NCBI RefSeq assembly: GCF_014646575.1
Contig: NZ_BMNN01000001.1
Span: 682,001 to 746,000 of the forward strand
Length of the DNA stretch: 64,000 bases
Direction of reading: 5' to 3'
From: Halopseudomonas pertucinogena
GTDB lineage: Bacteria > Pseudomonadota > Gammaproteobacteria > Pseudomonadales > Pseudomonadaceae
Part shown: piece after piece, positions 18,001 through 27,500 of the stretch
How the letters are laid out: every line of letters starts with the position of its first letter
Position numbering within the stretch: the stretch's first letter is position 1
Program-made: the position numbers and the translations under genes
Notes under the pieces: generated by a model
Seen by the model: only the letters and a program-made list of their open reading frames with translations
What the model was told of the DNA's origin: nothing
Databases searched by the model: none

Positions 18001-18027
18001 GTAACGACCGCCTCACTGGAAACTTTA
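18001..18027 (-). promoter_or_regulatory. Sigma-28 (FliA) promoter of flgMNZ
   Basis: Read on the minus strand, TAAAGTTT (18027-18020) is a perfect -35 for sigma-28. After 11 bases comes GTCGTTAC (18008-18001), matching 5 of 8 positions of GCCGATAA. It is 36 bases upstream of the flgM start codon, and flgM is a known FliA target. Confidence 0.72.
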
Positions 18028-18128
18028 GCCCTTCAGCGAAAAAAATCAGGCTGCGGCTGATTTTGTGACGAATCGCACAGTTTGCATGGGAACCGGATCT
18101 GCTGGCAAGTATAACCCATGCTGCAGGC

Positions 18129-18854
18129 TCACATGCCGACTTCCACCTGGCCCGGGCCGATGATGCGTGCCCGTACGACGCGGTCCGAGCGGGTGTTGCG
18201 CACCCGTATCTGGCTTCCGGTGCTGCCACTTTCCAGCGCTTCTCCTGGCATGCGAACGGCAACCCGGCTGTTGGCCGCGGTGATCACCACCCGGTCACCG
18301 CGCTTGACGGTCTCGTCCTGTTCCAGCTGGTTGGGGCTGATGACGCTGTCCGCCGGGATGGGGCGGCGCACCCGCATGCCGATGGCCTGTTCGGCTTCAG
18401 TCAGGTAGCCGCCGCTGAGCTGGCCGACATTGCGCTCGCGCAGGGCAAGGTCGCCGGCCCCGATGACGGCGTGGCGTGCCAGCGGTCGGCTGCTGATGAC
18501 CACCTGCTGAAACAGATCCACCGTGGCCGGCACGAACAGCCGCCACTGGGCCTCGGTGCTGTCGCAGCTGACCCTTACGGTAACCCGGCCCACAGGCACC
18601 GCCGGGCTTTCCAGCTGGGCGCTTATCGAATCCTCCGGGCAAAGCGGCAGCCGCAATCGCGGGTCGAGACGGTTCACGCTGATCTCGTGGCGCGTGTGCC
18701 GGGTATTGCCTTCCAGGTGAGCGACAACCTGTTCCTCAAGATATGCGCCAGTGGTGCCGATAAGCTGATCGATAAGCGGATTGGCATGCAGACTGCCACA
18801 CCCCAGCAGTACGAGGGTGGCAATCATTCTGATGGCGAATGCCGGTAACTGCAT
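18129..18854 (-). CDS. flgA: Flagellar P-ring assembly chaperone FlgA
   Basis: A 241-residue periplasmic chaperone for P-ring (FlgI) assembly. An N-terminal signal peptide (FAIRMIATLVLLGCGSLHA) is followed by the FlgA N-domain and a C-terminal SAF domain (SSRPLARHAVIGAGDLALRE, then VKRGDRVVITAANSRVAVRMPGEAL). The frame extends upstream to 18929, but the ATG at 18854 places the signal peptide at the N-terminus and leaves room for the sigma-54 promoter at 18925-18939. It is divergent from cheV. Confidence 0.94.
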   Translation of the reverse strand: MQLPAFAIRMIATLVLLGCGSLHANPLIDQLIGTTGAYLEEQVVAHLEGNTRHTRHEISVNRLDPRLRLPLCPEDSISAQLESPAVPVGRVTVRVSCDSTEAQWRLFVPATVDLFQQVVISSRPLARHAVIGAGDLALRERNVGQLSGGYLTEAEQAIGMRVRRPIPADSVISPNQLEQDETVKRGDRVVITAANSRVAVRMPGEALESGSTGSQIRVRNTRSDRVVRARIIGPGQVEVGM

Positions 18855-18924
18855 ATAATCCAACCTCTTGAAATCAGGCGGCGCTGTCAATATGCCGGCG
18901 CGCCCCAAACCTTCTGATGAATCA

Positions 18925-18939
18925 AGCAAGCTTCATGCC
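18925..18939 (-). promoter_or_regulatory. Sigma-54 promoter of flgA
   Basis: On the minus strand GGCATGAAGCTTGCT has the invariant GG (-24, 18939-18938) and GC (-12, 18927-18926) with exactly 10 bases between, matching TGGCAYG-N4-TTGCW except for the first T. Transcription would start about 18914, with a leader of about 60 bases. This fits FleQ/RpoN control of flagellar class II genes. Confidence 0.72.
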
Positions 18940-18969
18940 GCTTGAAGATCATCGCTACGGGAGCAATCC

Positions 18970-19899
18970 ATGGCTGGAATTATGGACTCGGTGGACCAGC
19001 GCACGCGACTGGTCGGGCAGAACCGTCTGGAGCTGCTGCTGTTCCGGCTGAACGGTCGCCAGTTGTACGGCATCAACGTATTCAAGGTGAAGGAGGTGCT
19101 GCAGTGTCCACGGCTGACCGCGATACCGCGCCTGAACCCCATGGTGCGCGGTGTCGCTCACATTCGCGGTGGTACGCTGCCGATCATCGATCTGGGCCGG
19201 GCAACCGGTGGCCGGGCGCTGGAGGATCTTTCGAGCGCCTTCGTCATCATCACCGAATACAACAATAGGGTGCAGGGGTTTCTGGTGCGGGCGGTCGAGC
19301 GCATCGTCAACCTGAACTGGAGCGACGTGCATCCGCCGCCCCGTGGCACGGGTCGGGATCACTACCTGACTGCGGTAACCCGGGTGGAAGAGCAGATGGT
19401 CGAGATCGTCGACGTGGAGAAGGTGCTGGCCGAGGTGATCGCCGTGGTTGATCCGGTTCCGCAGCGGGCCCGTGAAGGCGGACCGGTAGCCGGCCCCGGC
19501 TCGCGGCGCATACTTATCGTCGATGACTCGTCGGTGGCGCGCCGGCAGATCATCCGCTGCGTCGAGGCGCTGGGCATCGAAGTGCACGCGCTGAATGACG
19601 GGCGGCAGGCACTGGACTGGCTTCAGGCCCAGGCGGATCAGGGCGTCGACGTGCCCGGCGAACTGCTGATGATGATCTCCGACATCGAAATGCCGGAGAT
19701 GGACGGCTACACTCTCACCGCAGAAGTGCGAAACGATCCGCGACTGAAGGGGCTGCATGTCATGCTGCACACCTCGCTGTCGGGAGTATTCAACCAGGCC
19801 ATGGTACGCAAGGTAGGCGCGGATGACTTCCTCGCCAAATTCAGCCCCGACGAGCTGGCGGAGCGGGTGCTGGCGCGTATGCAGGGGGTGGGAACATGA
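18970..19899 (+). CDS. cheV: Chemotaxis coupling protein CheV
   Basis: A 309-residue fusion of a CheW domain (residues about 18-160: LLLFRLNGRQLYGINVFKVKEV, VRGVAHIRGGTLPIIDL) and a receiver domain (about 178-305: ILIVDDSSVARRQIIR with the acidic pair, phosphorylatable Asp in MMISDIEMPEMDGY, and Lys in DDFLAKFSP). It couples chemoreceptors to CheA and can be phosphorylated as a sink or adaptor. It is divergent from flgA and sits 12 bases upstream of cheR, the pseudomonad order. Confidence 0.95.
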   Translation: MAGIMDSVDQRTRLVGQNRLELLLFRLNGRQLYGINVFKVKEVLQCPRLTAIPRLNPMVRGVAHIRGGTLPIIDLGRATGGRALEDLSSAFVIITEYNNRVQGFLVRAVERIVNLNWSDVHPPPRGTGRDHYLTAVTRVEEQMVEIVDVEKVLAEVIAVVDPVPQRAREGGPVAGPGSRRILIVDDSSVARRQIIRCVEALGIEVHALNDGRQALDWLQAQADQGVDVPGELLMMISDIEMPEMDGYTLTAEVRNDPRLKGLHVMLHTSLSGVFNQAMVRKVGADDFLAKFSPDELAERVLARMQGVGT

Positions 19900-19911
19900 T
19901 GGAGCTTATGC

Positions 19912-20739
19912 GTGAGCTTGGCTGATCCGGATTTCAATCTGTTTCGGGACTATCTCGAGCAGACCAGCGGCATTGTGCTGGGCGACAACAAGCAGTACCT
20001 GGTATCCAGCCGTCTGGGGCGGTTGCTGGAGCAGCGGGGAATCCGCAGCCTCGGCGAGCTGGTAAGACAGGTGCAGCTGCAGCCCCGCTCGGGCCTGCGC
20101 GAGCTGGTGGTCGACGCGATGACCACCAACGAGACCCTGTGGTTCCGTGATGGCTATCCGTTCGAAGTGCTCAAGTCCCGGTTGATACCGGAGTTCCTGC
20201 GTGGCCAGCCGGGGCAGCGTCTGCGCATCTGGTCGGCGGCCTGCTCCTCGGGTCAGGAGCCCTATTCGCTGAGCATGGCGATCGATGAGTTCGAGCGCGC
20301 CAATCCCGGGCAGCTGCGCGGCGGGGCCCAGATCGTCGCCACGGAAATTTCCGCCACCATGCTCAATGCCGCCCGGGCCGCCCGCTACGATACCCTGGCG
20401 ATGGCCCGGGGCCTGTCGCGGGAGCGGCGGGACCGTTATTTCGATGAGGTAGCGCCGGGACAGTGGGAGGTGCGGCAGGCTCTGCGCAACCGGGTGGAGT
20501 TCCGCCAGCTCAACCTGCTGGACAGCTACAGCATCCTCGGCAGGTTCGATATCGTTTTCTGCCGCAACGTACTTATCTATTTCTCCGCCGACGTGAAGAA
20601 GGACATCCTGCGGCGCATTCACGCCACCCTCAGGCCCGGCGGCTACCTGGTGCTCGGCGCCTCGGAGGCGCTCAATGGACTGCCCGAACTGTACAGCATG
20701 GTGCAGTGCAATCCCGGCATCATCTATCAGGCACGGTAA
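19912..20739 (+). CDS. cheR: Chemoreceptor glutamate methyltransferase CheR
   Basis: A 275-residue SAM-dependent methyltransferase that methylates glutamates of chemoreceptors for adaptation. The small helical N-domain is followed by the Rossmann domain with RIWSAACSSGQEPYSLSMA (SAM motif I), ETLWFRDGYPFE, and FDIVFCRNVLIYFS. The start is GTG at 19912 (MSLADPDFNLFRDYLEQ), with GGAG at 19901-19904. It is co-transcribed with cheV. P. aeruginosa cheR1 occupies the same place. Confidence 0.95.
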   Translation: MSLADPDFNLFRDYLEQTSGIVLGDNKQYLVSSRLGRLLEQRGIRSLGELVRQVQLQPRSGLRELVVDAMTTNETLWFRDGYPFEVLKSRLIPEFLRGQPGQRLRIWSAACSSGQEPYSLSMAIDEFERANPGQLRGGAQIVATEISATMLNAARAARYDTLAMARGLSRERRDRYFDEVAPGQWEVRQALRNRVEFRQLNLLDSYSILGRFDIVFCRNVLIYFSADVKKDILRRIHATLRPGGYLVLGASEALNGLPELYSMVQCNPGIIYQAR

Positions 20740-20855
20740 CAGGCGGGCGGCACGCTGCCGGTTGCCGCTGCGGCTTGCCGCAGGGCGGTAAGCGCTTGCC
20801 GCTCCGCCGGTGCCCCTTTCCGTTGAACGCCGCATAACCGGCGGGTTCACCCTTC

Positions 20856-20871
20856 TGGCACGGCTATTGCT
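20856..20871 (+). promoter_or_regulatory. Sigma-54 promoter of flgBCDE
   Basis: TGGCACGGCTATTGCT (20856-20871) is a perfect match to TGGCACG-N4-TTGCW with correct GG-N10-GC spacing. Transcription would start about 20882, 44 bases before the flgB ATG. It is the class III flagellar promoter expected in Pseudomonas (RpoN with FleR). Confidence 0.92.
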
Positions 20872-20925
20872 TCATGGTTGGCAAGGAACCACTGGCCCCT
20901 CGGGCCGTTGTGAGGATTGCCCACC

Positions 20926-21330
20926 ATGAGTTTGAGTTTTGACCGCGCCCTGGGAGTACATGAGCAGGCCCTGGCCTTTCGGGCCGAGCGCGCCTCCGTG
21001 CTGGCGAACAATATTGCCAACGCCGACACCCCCAACTTCAAGGCCCGCGATCTGGATTTTGTCAGTGTGCTGGAGGCCCAGCAGAGCGGCGACCAGCGTT
21101 CGGTGCAGATGACCCGTACCCACGCCAACCATCTGCAGGTGGAGAGCTTGATCGACCAGGCCGCAGGGCTGCGCTATCGCACGCCGAGCCAGCCCTCGAT
21201 CGACGGCAACACCGTGGAGGTGCAGGCCGAACAGGCTCGCTACACCGAGAACGCCGTTGACTTCCAGGCCAGCTTCACTTTCCTCAACAGCAAGTTCAAG
21301 GGCCTGATGACGGCCCTGCGGGGTGATTGA
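20926..21330 (+). CDS. flgB: Flagellar proximal rod protein FlgB
   Basis: 134 residues with the rod/hook N-terminal signature RASVLANNIANADTPNFKARD and a C-terminal coiled helix (NAVDFQASFTFLNSKFKGL). It is a proximal rod subunit exported by the flagellar type III apparatus. A TTG at 20917 is in frame, but the ATG at 20926 follows GAGGA (20912-20916) and gives the family start MSLSFDRALG. First gene of flgBCDE. Confidence 0.95.
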   Translation: MSLSFDRALGVHEQALAFRAERASVLANNIANADTPNFKARDLDFVSVLEAQQSGDQRSVQMTRTHANHLQVESLIDQAAGLRYRTPSQPSIDGNTVEVQAEQARYTENAVDFQASFTFLNSKFKGLMTALRGD

Positions 21331-21332
21331 CC

Positions 21333-21776
21333 ATGTCCCTTGACCGAATCTTCGATATTGCCGGCTCCGGCATGAATGCCCAGTCCGTGCGGCTCAATAC
21401 CACGGCCAGCAACATCGCCAACGCCGATACCGTTTCCAGCAGCATCGACCAGACCTACCGGGCGCGCCAGGCCGTGTTCGCCACCATGTTCAACGAGCAG
21501 CAGCAGGCGCTCGGTGGATCGCTGTTCGCGCCTGATGACCAGGCGGGGCAGGGCGTCAATGTGGTGGGCGTGGTGGAATCCGACGCGGAGCTGCAGGCCC
21601 GCTACGAGCCCGATCACCCCATGGCCAACGAAGAGGGCTATGTGTACTACCCCAACGTCAACGTGGTCGAGGAAATGGCCAACATGATGGCTGCCTCCCG
21701 GGCCTATCAGACCAACGTGGAAATCATGAATACCGCCAAGACCATGCTCCAGCGCGTGCTGACCCTTGGGCAATAG
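21333..21776 (+). CDS. flgC: Flagellar rod protein FlgC
   Basis: 147 residues, rod subunit FlgC. The N-terminus SLDRIFDIAGSGMNAQSVRLNTTASNIANADTVS is the rod signature, and NVVEEMANMMAASRAYQTNVEIMNTAK the C-terminal helix. The ATG at 21333 lies two bases after the flgB stop, so the two are coupled. An in-frame TTG at 21327 lies inside flgB and is less likely. Confidence 0.95.
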   Translation: MSLDRIFDIAGSGMNAQSVRLNTTASNIANADTVSSSIDQTYRARQAVFATMFNEQQQALGGSLFAPDDQAGQGVNVVGVVESDAELQARYEPDHPMANEEGYVYYPNVNVVEEMANMMAASRAYQTNVEIMNTAKTMLQRVLTLGQ

Positions 21777-21787
21777 GAGAGCCTTGA

Positions 21788-22462
21788 ATGAACATCAGTG
21801 TCGGTAACAGCCTGCTCGACCAGTATCAGCTGGACCAGGGCCGGTTTGCCAAGGGTGACGAGCTGGGCAAGAACGAGTTTCTCGAACTGCTGGTGGCCCA
21901 GCTGAACAACCAGGACCCGCTGGCGCCGCAGGAGAACGGTGAGTTCATTGCCCAGCTGGCGCAGTTCAGCACCGTGGAGGGCATCGAGAAGATGAACTCC
22001 AGCATCGACGCCATGGCCAGCAGCTTCCAGTCGTCCCAGGCGCTGCAGGCGTCCTCCATGGTCGGCCGCACCGTGGTATTCCCGAGCGAGCGGGCCATGG
22101 TCGACCCGGCGGCAGGTTTCTCGGGCCAGTTGGTGTTACCGCAGTCCAGCCCGGCGGTACTGGTCAACGTCTATGACGATGCCGGCAGCATGGTGGCCAC
22201 GGTCAACCTCGGAGCGCAGGAAACCGGTATCCGCGACTTTGCCTGGGACGGGCTGGATGCCAGCGGCAATCCCTTGCCGGCCGGCAAATACCGCTTCGAG
22301 GCCCAGGCCAGCATCAACGGCGAGACCACTCAGCTGGCCACCCTGTTGCCGGCCAATGTGGACAGCGTCTCACTCGGGGTGGGGCATGGCGGTGAAATGG
22401 TTCTCAATCTGGCGGGCCTGGGCAGTATCGGCCTGTCGGAAGTCTTCACTATCGGTAAATAA
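21788..22462 (+). CDS. flgD: Hook-cap scaffold protein FlgD
   Basis: 224 residues. The N-terminal FlgD domain (KNEFLELLVAQLNNQDPLAPQENGEFIAQLAQFSTVEGIEKM) is followed by a FlgD Ig-like/Tudor region (VYDDAGSMVATVNLGAQETGIRDFAWDGLDASG). It caps the growing hook so that FlgE subunits can polymerise. Start ATG at 21788 with GGAGAG just upstream (21777-21782), inside flgBCDE. Confidence 0.95.
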   Translation: MNISVGNSLLDQYQLDQGRFAKGDELGKNEFLELLVAQLNNQDPLAPQENGEFIAQLAQFSTVEGIEKMNSSIDAMASSFQSSQALQASSMVGRTVVFPSERAMVDPAAGFSGQLVLPQSSPAVLVNVYDDAGSMVATVNLGAQETGIRDFAWDGLDASGNPLPAGKYRFEAQASINGETTQLATLLPANVDSVSLGVGHGGEMVLNLAGLGSIGLSEVFTIGK

Positions 22463-22492
22463 CGTCGTCCGTACAGCGAAAAGGAGTCGATC

Positions 22493-23911
22493 ATGTCTTT
22501 CAATATTGGTCTCAGTGGTATCCGGGCGGCATCCTCCGATCTGAATATCACCGGTAACAACATCGCCAACGCCAGTACCGTTGGCTTCAAGAGTGCACGT
22601 GCCGAATTCGGCGATGTGTATGCGGCATCCATTCTCGGCACCGGGTCCAACGCCCAGGGCAGCGGGGTGGTGCTGAACAACGTGGCGCAGATCTTCACCC
22701 AGGGCAATATCAACTACACCGAAAACAGCCTGGACCTGGCGATCAACGGCAACGGCTTCTTCGTCACCAGCAACAACGGCGCCCTGAGCTACACCCGGGC
22801 CGGCTACTTCGGCACCGACCGCGAAGGCTTCATCGTCAACAACCTGGGCGGACGGCTGCAGGGTTACGGGGTGAATGCGGTGACCGGTCGCATCAACGAA
22901 GGTGTGCCGACCGACCTCCGGGTCGACACCCGCGCGGCCAACCCGAACCGCACCAGCGTGATCAACTCGACGCTGAACCTCAACTCGTCCAGTGTCAGGC
23001 CGGTTGCCGCGCAGAACACTTACGACTCCACCTATGCACAGGCCTACAGGGACCATCTGGTCGACATCGGGGCCGACCCGGATGCCCCTACCGCAGAGCA
23101 GCGGGCAGCAGCGGATGGCATTGCCGCGGCGGCGGCCCGCACCGCAGCCAATACCACAGCGGTGGCCAATTTCGATCCGTCGGACTCCTCCACCTACAAC
23201 AGCTCCACCTCGGTGACGGTATACGACAGTCTTGGCAATTCCCATGTGATGTCCAAGTACTTCATCAAGACCGACGCCAACACCTGGGACATGCACGTGC
23301 TGATCGATGGCCGCAACCTGGCCGGGGTGGCTGCCACCGATCCCGAGTTCAGCAGCGAGCCGTACCAGCTGCGATTCAACGCCGCGGGCGCGCTGGTGGC
23401 GGGGCAGACCACTACCATTCCCGAATGGCGTCCGCTGGATGCCAACGGTCAGCCGGCAGGTGCCGAGCTTCAGGAGCTGACGCTGGACCTGACCGGCTCG
23501 TCCCAGTACGCCTCCGGTTTCGGTGTGACCTCGGTGGTGCAGGACGGTTACACCACCGGTGAGCTGGCGGGGCTCGAGATCGATGATCAGGGCATGCTCA
23601 TTGCACGCTACACCAATGGCCAGACCAAGACCCAGGGCCAGCTGGTGCTGGCTACCTTTGCCAACCAGCAGGGGCTCAAGCCGCTGGGGGACACCGCCTG
23701 GGCCCAGTCCAGCGCATCCGGCGAGCCGGTGGTCGGTGCACCGGGCAGCGGTACCCTGGGTATGGTGCAGTCCGGCGCCCTGGAACAGTCCAACGTCGAC
23801 CTGTCCGAGATGCTGATCAACCTGATCGTTGCCCAGCGCAACTACCAGGCCAACGCCAAGACCATCCAGACCGAAGATGCGGTGACCCAGACCATCATCA
23901 ACCTGCGCTGA
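22493..23911 (+). CDS. flgE: Flagellar hook protein FlgE
   Basis: 472 residues, longer than E. coli FlgE (about 400) but typical for Pseudomonas. The N-terminal rod/hook signature (RAASSDLNITGNNIANASTVGFKSAR) and C-terminal helix (NLIVAQRNYQANAKTIQTEDAVTQTIINLR) form the D0 core; the central part forms the exposed hook domains. An Ala-rich stretch near residues 200-225 lies in the variable region. A strong terminator follows, closing the flgBCDE unit. Confidence 0.95.
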   Translation: MSFNIGLSGIRAASSDLNITGNNIANASTVGFKSARAEFGDVYAASILGTGSNAQGSGVVLNNVAQIFTQGNINYTENSLDLAINGNGFFVTSNNGALSYTRAGYFGTDREGFIVNNLGGRLQGYGVNAVTGRINEGVPTDLRVDTRAANPNRTSVINSTLNLNSSSVRPVAAQNTYDSTYAQAYRDHLVDIGADPDAPTAEQRAAADGIAAAAARTAANTTAVANFDPSDSSTYNSSTSVTVYDSLGNSHVMSKYFIKTDANTWDMHVLIDGRNLAGVAATDPEFSSEPYQLRFNAAGALVAGQTTTIPEWRPLDANGQPAGAELQELTLDLTGSSQYASGFGVTSVVQDGYTTGELAGLEIDDQGMLIARYTNGQTKTQGQLVLATFANQQGLKPLGDTAWAQSSASGEPVVGAPGSGTLGMVQSGALEQSNVDLSEMLINLIVAQRNYQANAKTIQTEDAVTQTIINLR

Positions 23912-23924
23912 TCCCGGCTGCAGC

Positions 23925-23968
23925 AGCGGCAATAGCGGCAACTCCGGTTGCCGCTATTGCCGCTTTTT
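23925..23968 (+). terminator. Intrinsic terminator after flgE
   Basis: A perfect 18-bp stem, AGCGGCAATAGCGGCAAC (23925-23942) with GTTGCCGCTATTGCCGCT (23947-23964), and loop TCCG are followed by TTTT. It separates flgBCDE from flgFGHIJKL, which has its own sigma-54 promoter. Confidence 0.93.
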
Positions 23969-24026
23969 CATTTGTGCAGACCCTCCAACCCCGCACTTCT
24001 GCGCCTTCGCCCCGGCTGCCTGGACT

Positions 24027-24042
24027 TGGCACGAACCCTGCT
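24027..24042 (+). promoter_or_regulatory. Sigma-54 promoter of flgFGHIJKL
   Basis: TTGGCACGAACCCTGCTT (24026-24043) carries TGGCACG-N4-CTGCT with exact GG-N10-GC spacing. Only the first base of the -12 element departs from consensus. Transcription would start about 24053, 57 bases before flgF. Confidence 0.88.
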
Positions 24043-24109
24043 TGATCAACTGTGACTTAATTCACAATCGGCAGTTTCCCGTCGCGGAACGCCGGAGCGG
24101 AGCAGGTGA

Positions 24110-24847
24110 ATGGACAAATCACTCTTCATTTCCATGAGCGGAGCCAGCCAGAACATGCTGGCCCAGCGTGCCCACGCCAACAACCTGGCCAACGTGGCAA
24201 CCACCGGCTTCCGCCGGGATTTCGAACAAGCCCGTTCCATGCCGGTTTTCGGCGACAGTTTTCCGACGCGGGTCTACGCCATGACCGAACGGCCTGGCAC
24301 CGACCTGTCCGCCGGTGCGATGCAGGAAACCGGGCGTGACCTGGATGTGGCTGTCAACGGCGAGGGCTGGATTGCCGTGCAGGCGCCCGATGGTACCGAG
24401 GCCTATACCCGCGCCGGCAGCCTGCAGATAGACCTGTTCGGCGTCCTGCGCACCAGCAGTGGCCTGCCGGTGCTGGGCAACGCCGGCCCGATTGCCATTC
24501 CGCCGGCGGACAAGGTCGAGATCGGCACCGACGGCACCATCAGTTTCCGCGCCCAGGGCGAAGCGCCAAACGTGCTGGCGGAAGTTGACCGGATCAAGCT
24601 GGTGCGGCCCGAACAGAACATGGTCAAGGGCCCGGATGGGCTGATGCGCACCGCAGATGCCCAGCCGCAGCCGGCCGACGGCGCGGTGACGCTGGCGACC
24701 GGTTTTCTTGAAGGCAGCAACGTCAATGCGGTGGAAGAGATGACCGCGATGCTGTCGCTGGCGCGGCAGTTCGAGCTGCACGTGAAGATGATGCGTACCG
24801 CCGAAGAGAACGCCCAGTCCACCAACAAGCTTTTGCAGATCAGCTAA
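24110..24847 (+). CDS. flgF: Flagellar rod protein FlgF
   Basis: 245 residues, a proximal/distal rod junction protein. It has the rod signature QNMLAQRAHANNLANVATTGFRRDFEQARS, the central LDVAVNGEGWIAVQAPDGTEAYTRAGSL block shared by FlgF/FlgG/FlgE, and the C-terminal helix AVEEMTAMLSLARQFELHVKMMRTAEEN. First gene of the seven-gene flgFGHIJKL run. Confidence 0.95.
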   Translation: MDKSLFISMSGASQNMLAQRAHANNLANVATTGFRRDFEQARSMPVFGDSFPTRVYAMTERPGTDLSAGAMQETGRDLDVAVNGEGWIAVQAPDGTEAYTRAGSLQIDLFGVLRTSSGLPVLGNAGPIAIPPADKVEIGTDGTISFRAQGEAPNVLAEVDRIKLVRPEQNMVKGPDGLMRTADAQPQPADGAVTLATGFLEGSNVNAVEEMTAMLSLARQFELHVKMMRTAEENAQSTNKLLQIS

Positions 24848-24894
24848 GCGGATTCAGCAGGCGTGTCAGTCACTGATGCGCAAGGAGAAGACAG

Positions 24895-25680
24895 ATGCAC
24901 GCAGCACTTTGGGTAAGCAAGACCGGGCTGTCCGCCCAGGACACCATGCTCACCACCATTTCCAACAACCTGGCCAACGTCTCGACCACCGGCTTCAAGC
25001 GTGACCGCCCCGAGTTCGAGGATCTGCTCTATCAGATCAAGCGTCAGCCCGGCGCCCAGAGCACCCAGGACACCCAGCTGCCCTCCGGCTTGCAGCTGGG
25101 CAGCGGCGTGCGCGTGGCCGGCACCCAGAAGATCTTCACCACCGGTACCCTGCAGACCACCGAGCAGCCGCTGGACATGGCGATCAACGGCCGGGGCTTC
25201 TTCCAGATCCTGATGCCCGACGGCAACATCGGCTATACCCGGGACGGCAGCTTCCACCTGGATGCGGATGGTCGCATCGTCACCTCCAACGGCTACCCGC
25301 TGGAGCCGGGCATCAACCTGCCCGAGGACGTGCAGACCTTCACCGTGGGCGAGGACGGCACCGTCTCGATCTCGGTATTCGGCGACCCGGGCGTGCAGGA
25401 AGTGGGTGTGATCCAGACCGCCGACTTCATCAACCCGGCGGGGCTGCAGGCCATCGGTGGCAACCTGTTCCTGGAGACCGCTTCCAGCGGCGCCCCGCAG
25501 GTCGGCAACCCCGGTGAGAACGGTCTGGGTACCGTGCTGCAGAACACCCTGGAAAACTCCAACGTCAGCGTGGTCGAGGAGCTGGTGAACATGATCACCA
25601 CCCAGCGTGCCTACGAAATGAACTCCAAGGTCATTTCCACCGCTGACCAGATGCTGCAGTACATCAGCCAGAACCTGTAA
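24895..25680 (+). CDS. flgG: Flagellar distal rod protein FlgG
   Basis: 261 residues, the usual FlgG length. It starts [38 protein letters not shown] and ends with [36 protein letters not shown]. FlgG forms the distal rod that crosses the periplasm. It follows flgF by 47 bases, with AAGGAGAAG just ahead of the ATG. Confidence 0.96.
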   Translation: MHAALWVSKTGLSAQDTMLTTISNNLANVSTTGFKRDRPEFEDLLYQIKRQPGAQSTQDTQLPSGLQLGSGVRVAGTQKIFTTGTLQTTEQPLDMAINGRGFFQILMPDGNIGYTRDGSFHLDADGRIVTSNGYPLEPGINLPEDVQTFTVGEDGTVSISVFGDPGVQEVGVIQTADFINPAGLQAIGGNLFLETASSGAPQVGNPGENGLGTVLQNTLENSNVSVVEELVNMITTQRAYEMNSKVISTADQMLQYISQNL

Positions 25681-25706
25681 TTGATCGGTTCCCGGAGAGA
25701 AACGAG

Positions 25707-26381
25707 ATGAAAGCCCTGCGTGCCACCCTGATGCTGCTGTGCATGGCCACCCTGGCGGCCTGCGTACAGACCCCGCCCAAGCCTGACGATCCGGCCTATG
25801 CTCCGGTCATGCCGCGCACGCCCATTCCCCAGGAACTGAACAACGGGGCCATCTACCAGGCCGGCTTCGAGACCAATCTGTACGAGGATCGCAAGGCCAA
25901 CCGCATCGGTGACGTAATCACCGTGGTGCTCACCGAGCGGATGGCAGCGCAGAAGAAGGCCGAGAACGAAATCAGCAAGGACAGCAGTGTCAGCATCGCT
26001 AATCCCATGCTGTTCGGACGCAGTGGCATTGCCGGCATCAACACCGGTGTCGAGCTGGGCGGCAGCCGTGGTTTCAACGGCGAGGCCGATGCCAACCAGA
26101 GCAACAGCCTGACCGGTTCGATCACCGTCACCGTTGCCGATGTGTTGCCCAACGGGCTGCTCGCGGTGCGCGGCGAGAAGTGGATCACCCTGAACAACGG
26201 CGACGAGCTGATCCGCCTGTCCGGCCTGATTCGCCCGGATGACATCGGTGCCGACAACAGCGTGCCCTCGACCCGCATCGCTGATGCCCGCATCACCTAT
26301 TCCGGCACCGGCGCCTTTGCCAATGCCAGCAAGCCGGGCTGGCTGAGCCAGTTTTTCATGAGCCCGGTGTGGCCGTTCTGA
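25707..26381 (+). CDS. flgH: Flagellar L-ring lipoprotein FlgH
   Basis: 224 residues. The signal peptide ends in a lipobox (MATLAAC), so Cys is lipidated. It forms the outer-membrane L-ring around the rod. Typical blocks are [30 protein letters not shown] and the C-terminal [27 protein letters not shown] plus [23 protein letters not shown]. Confidence 0.96.
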   Translation: MKALRATLMLLCMATLAACVQTPPKPDDPAYAPVMPRTPIPQELNNGAIYQAGFETNLYEDRKANRIGDVITVVLTERMAAQKKAENEISKDSSVSIANPMLFGRSGIAGINTGVELGGSRGFNGEADANQSNSLTGSITVTVADVLPNGLLAVRGEKWITLNNGDELIRLSGLIRPDDIGADNSVPSTRIADARITYSGTGAFANASKPGWLSQFFMSPVWPF

Positions 26382-26391
26382 GGAGTTGCCC

Positions 26392-27489
26392 ATGCGTACA
26401 TTGCTGATCTGCCTCTGTCTGGCGCTGGTGGCTCCGCTGGCCCAGGCCGAGCGCCTGAAGGACATCGCCAGCATCGCCGGTATCCGCAGCAACCAGCTGA
26501 TCGGCTACGGTCTGGTGGTGGGGCTGGATGGCTCCGGTGATCAGACCACCCAGACGCCGTTCACCGTGCAGACCTTCAACAACATGCTCACCGAGTTCGG
26601 TATCACCGTGCCGCCGGGCACCCGCATCCAGATGAAGAACGTCGCGGCAGTGGCCATCCACGCCGAGCTGCCGGCCTTCGCCAGCCCCGGCCAGACCATC
26701 GATATCACCGTGTCCTCGATAGGCAACGCCAAGAGCCTGCGCGGGGGCAGCCTGCTGATGACGCCGCTCAAGGGCATCGACGGCAATGTCTATGCCATTG
26801 CCCAGGGCAACCTGGTCGTCGGCGGTTTCGGTGCCGAGGGCGCCGATGGCTCGCGCATCACCGTTAATGTGCCCAGCGTCGGGCGCATCCCCAACGGTGC
26901 TACGGTGGAGCGGGCCGTGGCCAACCCCTTCGCCAGCGGCGATCACCTGGTGTTCAACCTGAACCGGCCGGACTTCACCACCGCCAAGCGGGTGGTGGAC
27001 CAGATCAACAACACCTTCGGCCCGGATGTGGCTCAGGCGATGAACGCCGGTTCCATCCGCGTGCGGGCGCCGCTGGATCCGAATCAGCGGGTGGATTACC
27101 TCTCCATGGTCGAGAACCTGCAGATAGAGCAGGGCAACGCCGCCGCCCGGGTCGTCATCAACTCGCGTACCGGCACCATCGTCATCGGTCAGGATGTACG
27201 GGTGCAGCCGGCAGCGGTGACCCATGGCGGACTGACCGTGACCATCAGCGAGAACTATCAGGTCAGCCAGCCCGAGCCCTTCAGCGGCGGTCAGACGGTG
27301 ATCACCCCCAGCTCTCAGATCGCCATCGAAGAGGGTGACAGCCGCATGTTCGTATTCAATCCCGGCGTCTCGCTGGACGAGATCGTGCGCGCGGTTAACC
27401 AGGTGGGCGCTGCCCCGGGTGACCTGATGGCGATTCTCGAAGCACTCAAGCAGGCCGGCGCCCTGAATGCCGAGCTGGTCGTGATCTGA
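26392..27489 (+). CDS. flgI: Flagellar P-ring protein FlgI
   Basis: 365 residues with a cleavable signal peptide ([19 protein letters not shown]). The mature start [32 protein letters not shown] is the FlgI signature. It forms the periplasmic P-ring, assembled with FlgA. A TTG at 26386 is in frame, but the ATG at 26392 follows AGGAG (26381-26385) with 6-base spacing. Confidence 0.96.
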   Translation: MRTLLICLCLALVAPLAQAERLKDIASIAGIRSNQLIGYGLVVGLDGSGDQTTQTPFTVQTFNNMLTEFGITVPPGTRIQMKNVAAVAIHAELPAFASPGQTIDITVSSIGNAKSLRGGSLLMTPLKGIDGNVYAIAQGNLVVGGFGAEGADGSRITVNVPSVGRIPNGATVERAVANPFASGDHLVFNLNRPDFTTAKRVVDQINNTFGPDVAQAMNAGSIRVRAPLDPNQRVDYLSMVENLQIEQGNAAARVVINSRTGTIVIGQDVRVQPAAVTHGGLTVTISENYQVSQPEPFSGGQTVITPSSQIAIEEGDSRMFVFNPGVSLDEIVRAVNQVGAAPGDLMAILEALKQAGALNAELVVI

Positions 27490-27500
27490 GGAGTAATGAC

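Noticed and set aside
22370-23941. Long minus-strand frame (523 codons) opposite flgE
   Set aside because: It is an antisense shadow of a high-GC gene, with no ribosome site and a His/Gly/Val-rich composition typical of such shadows.
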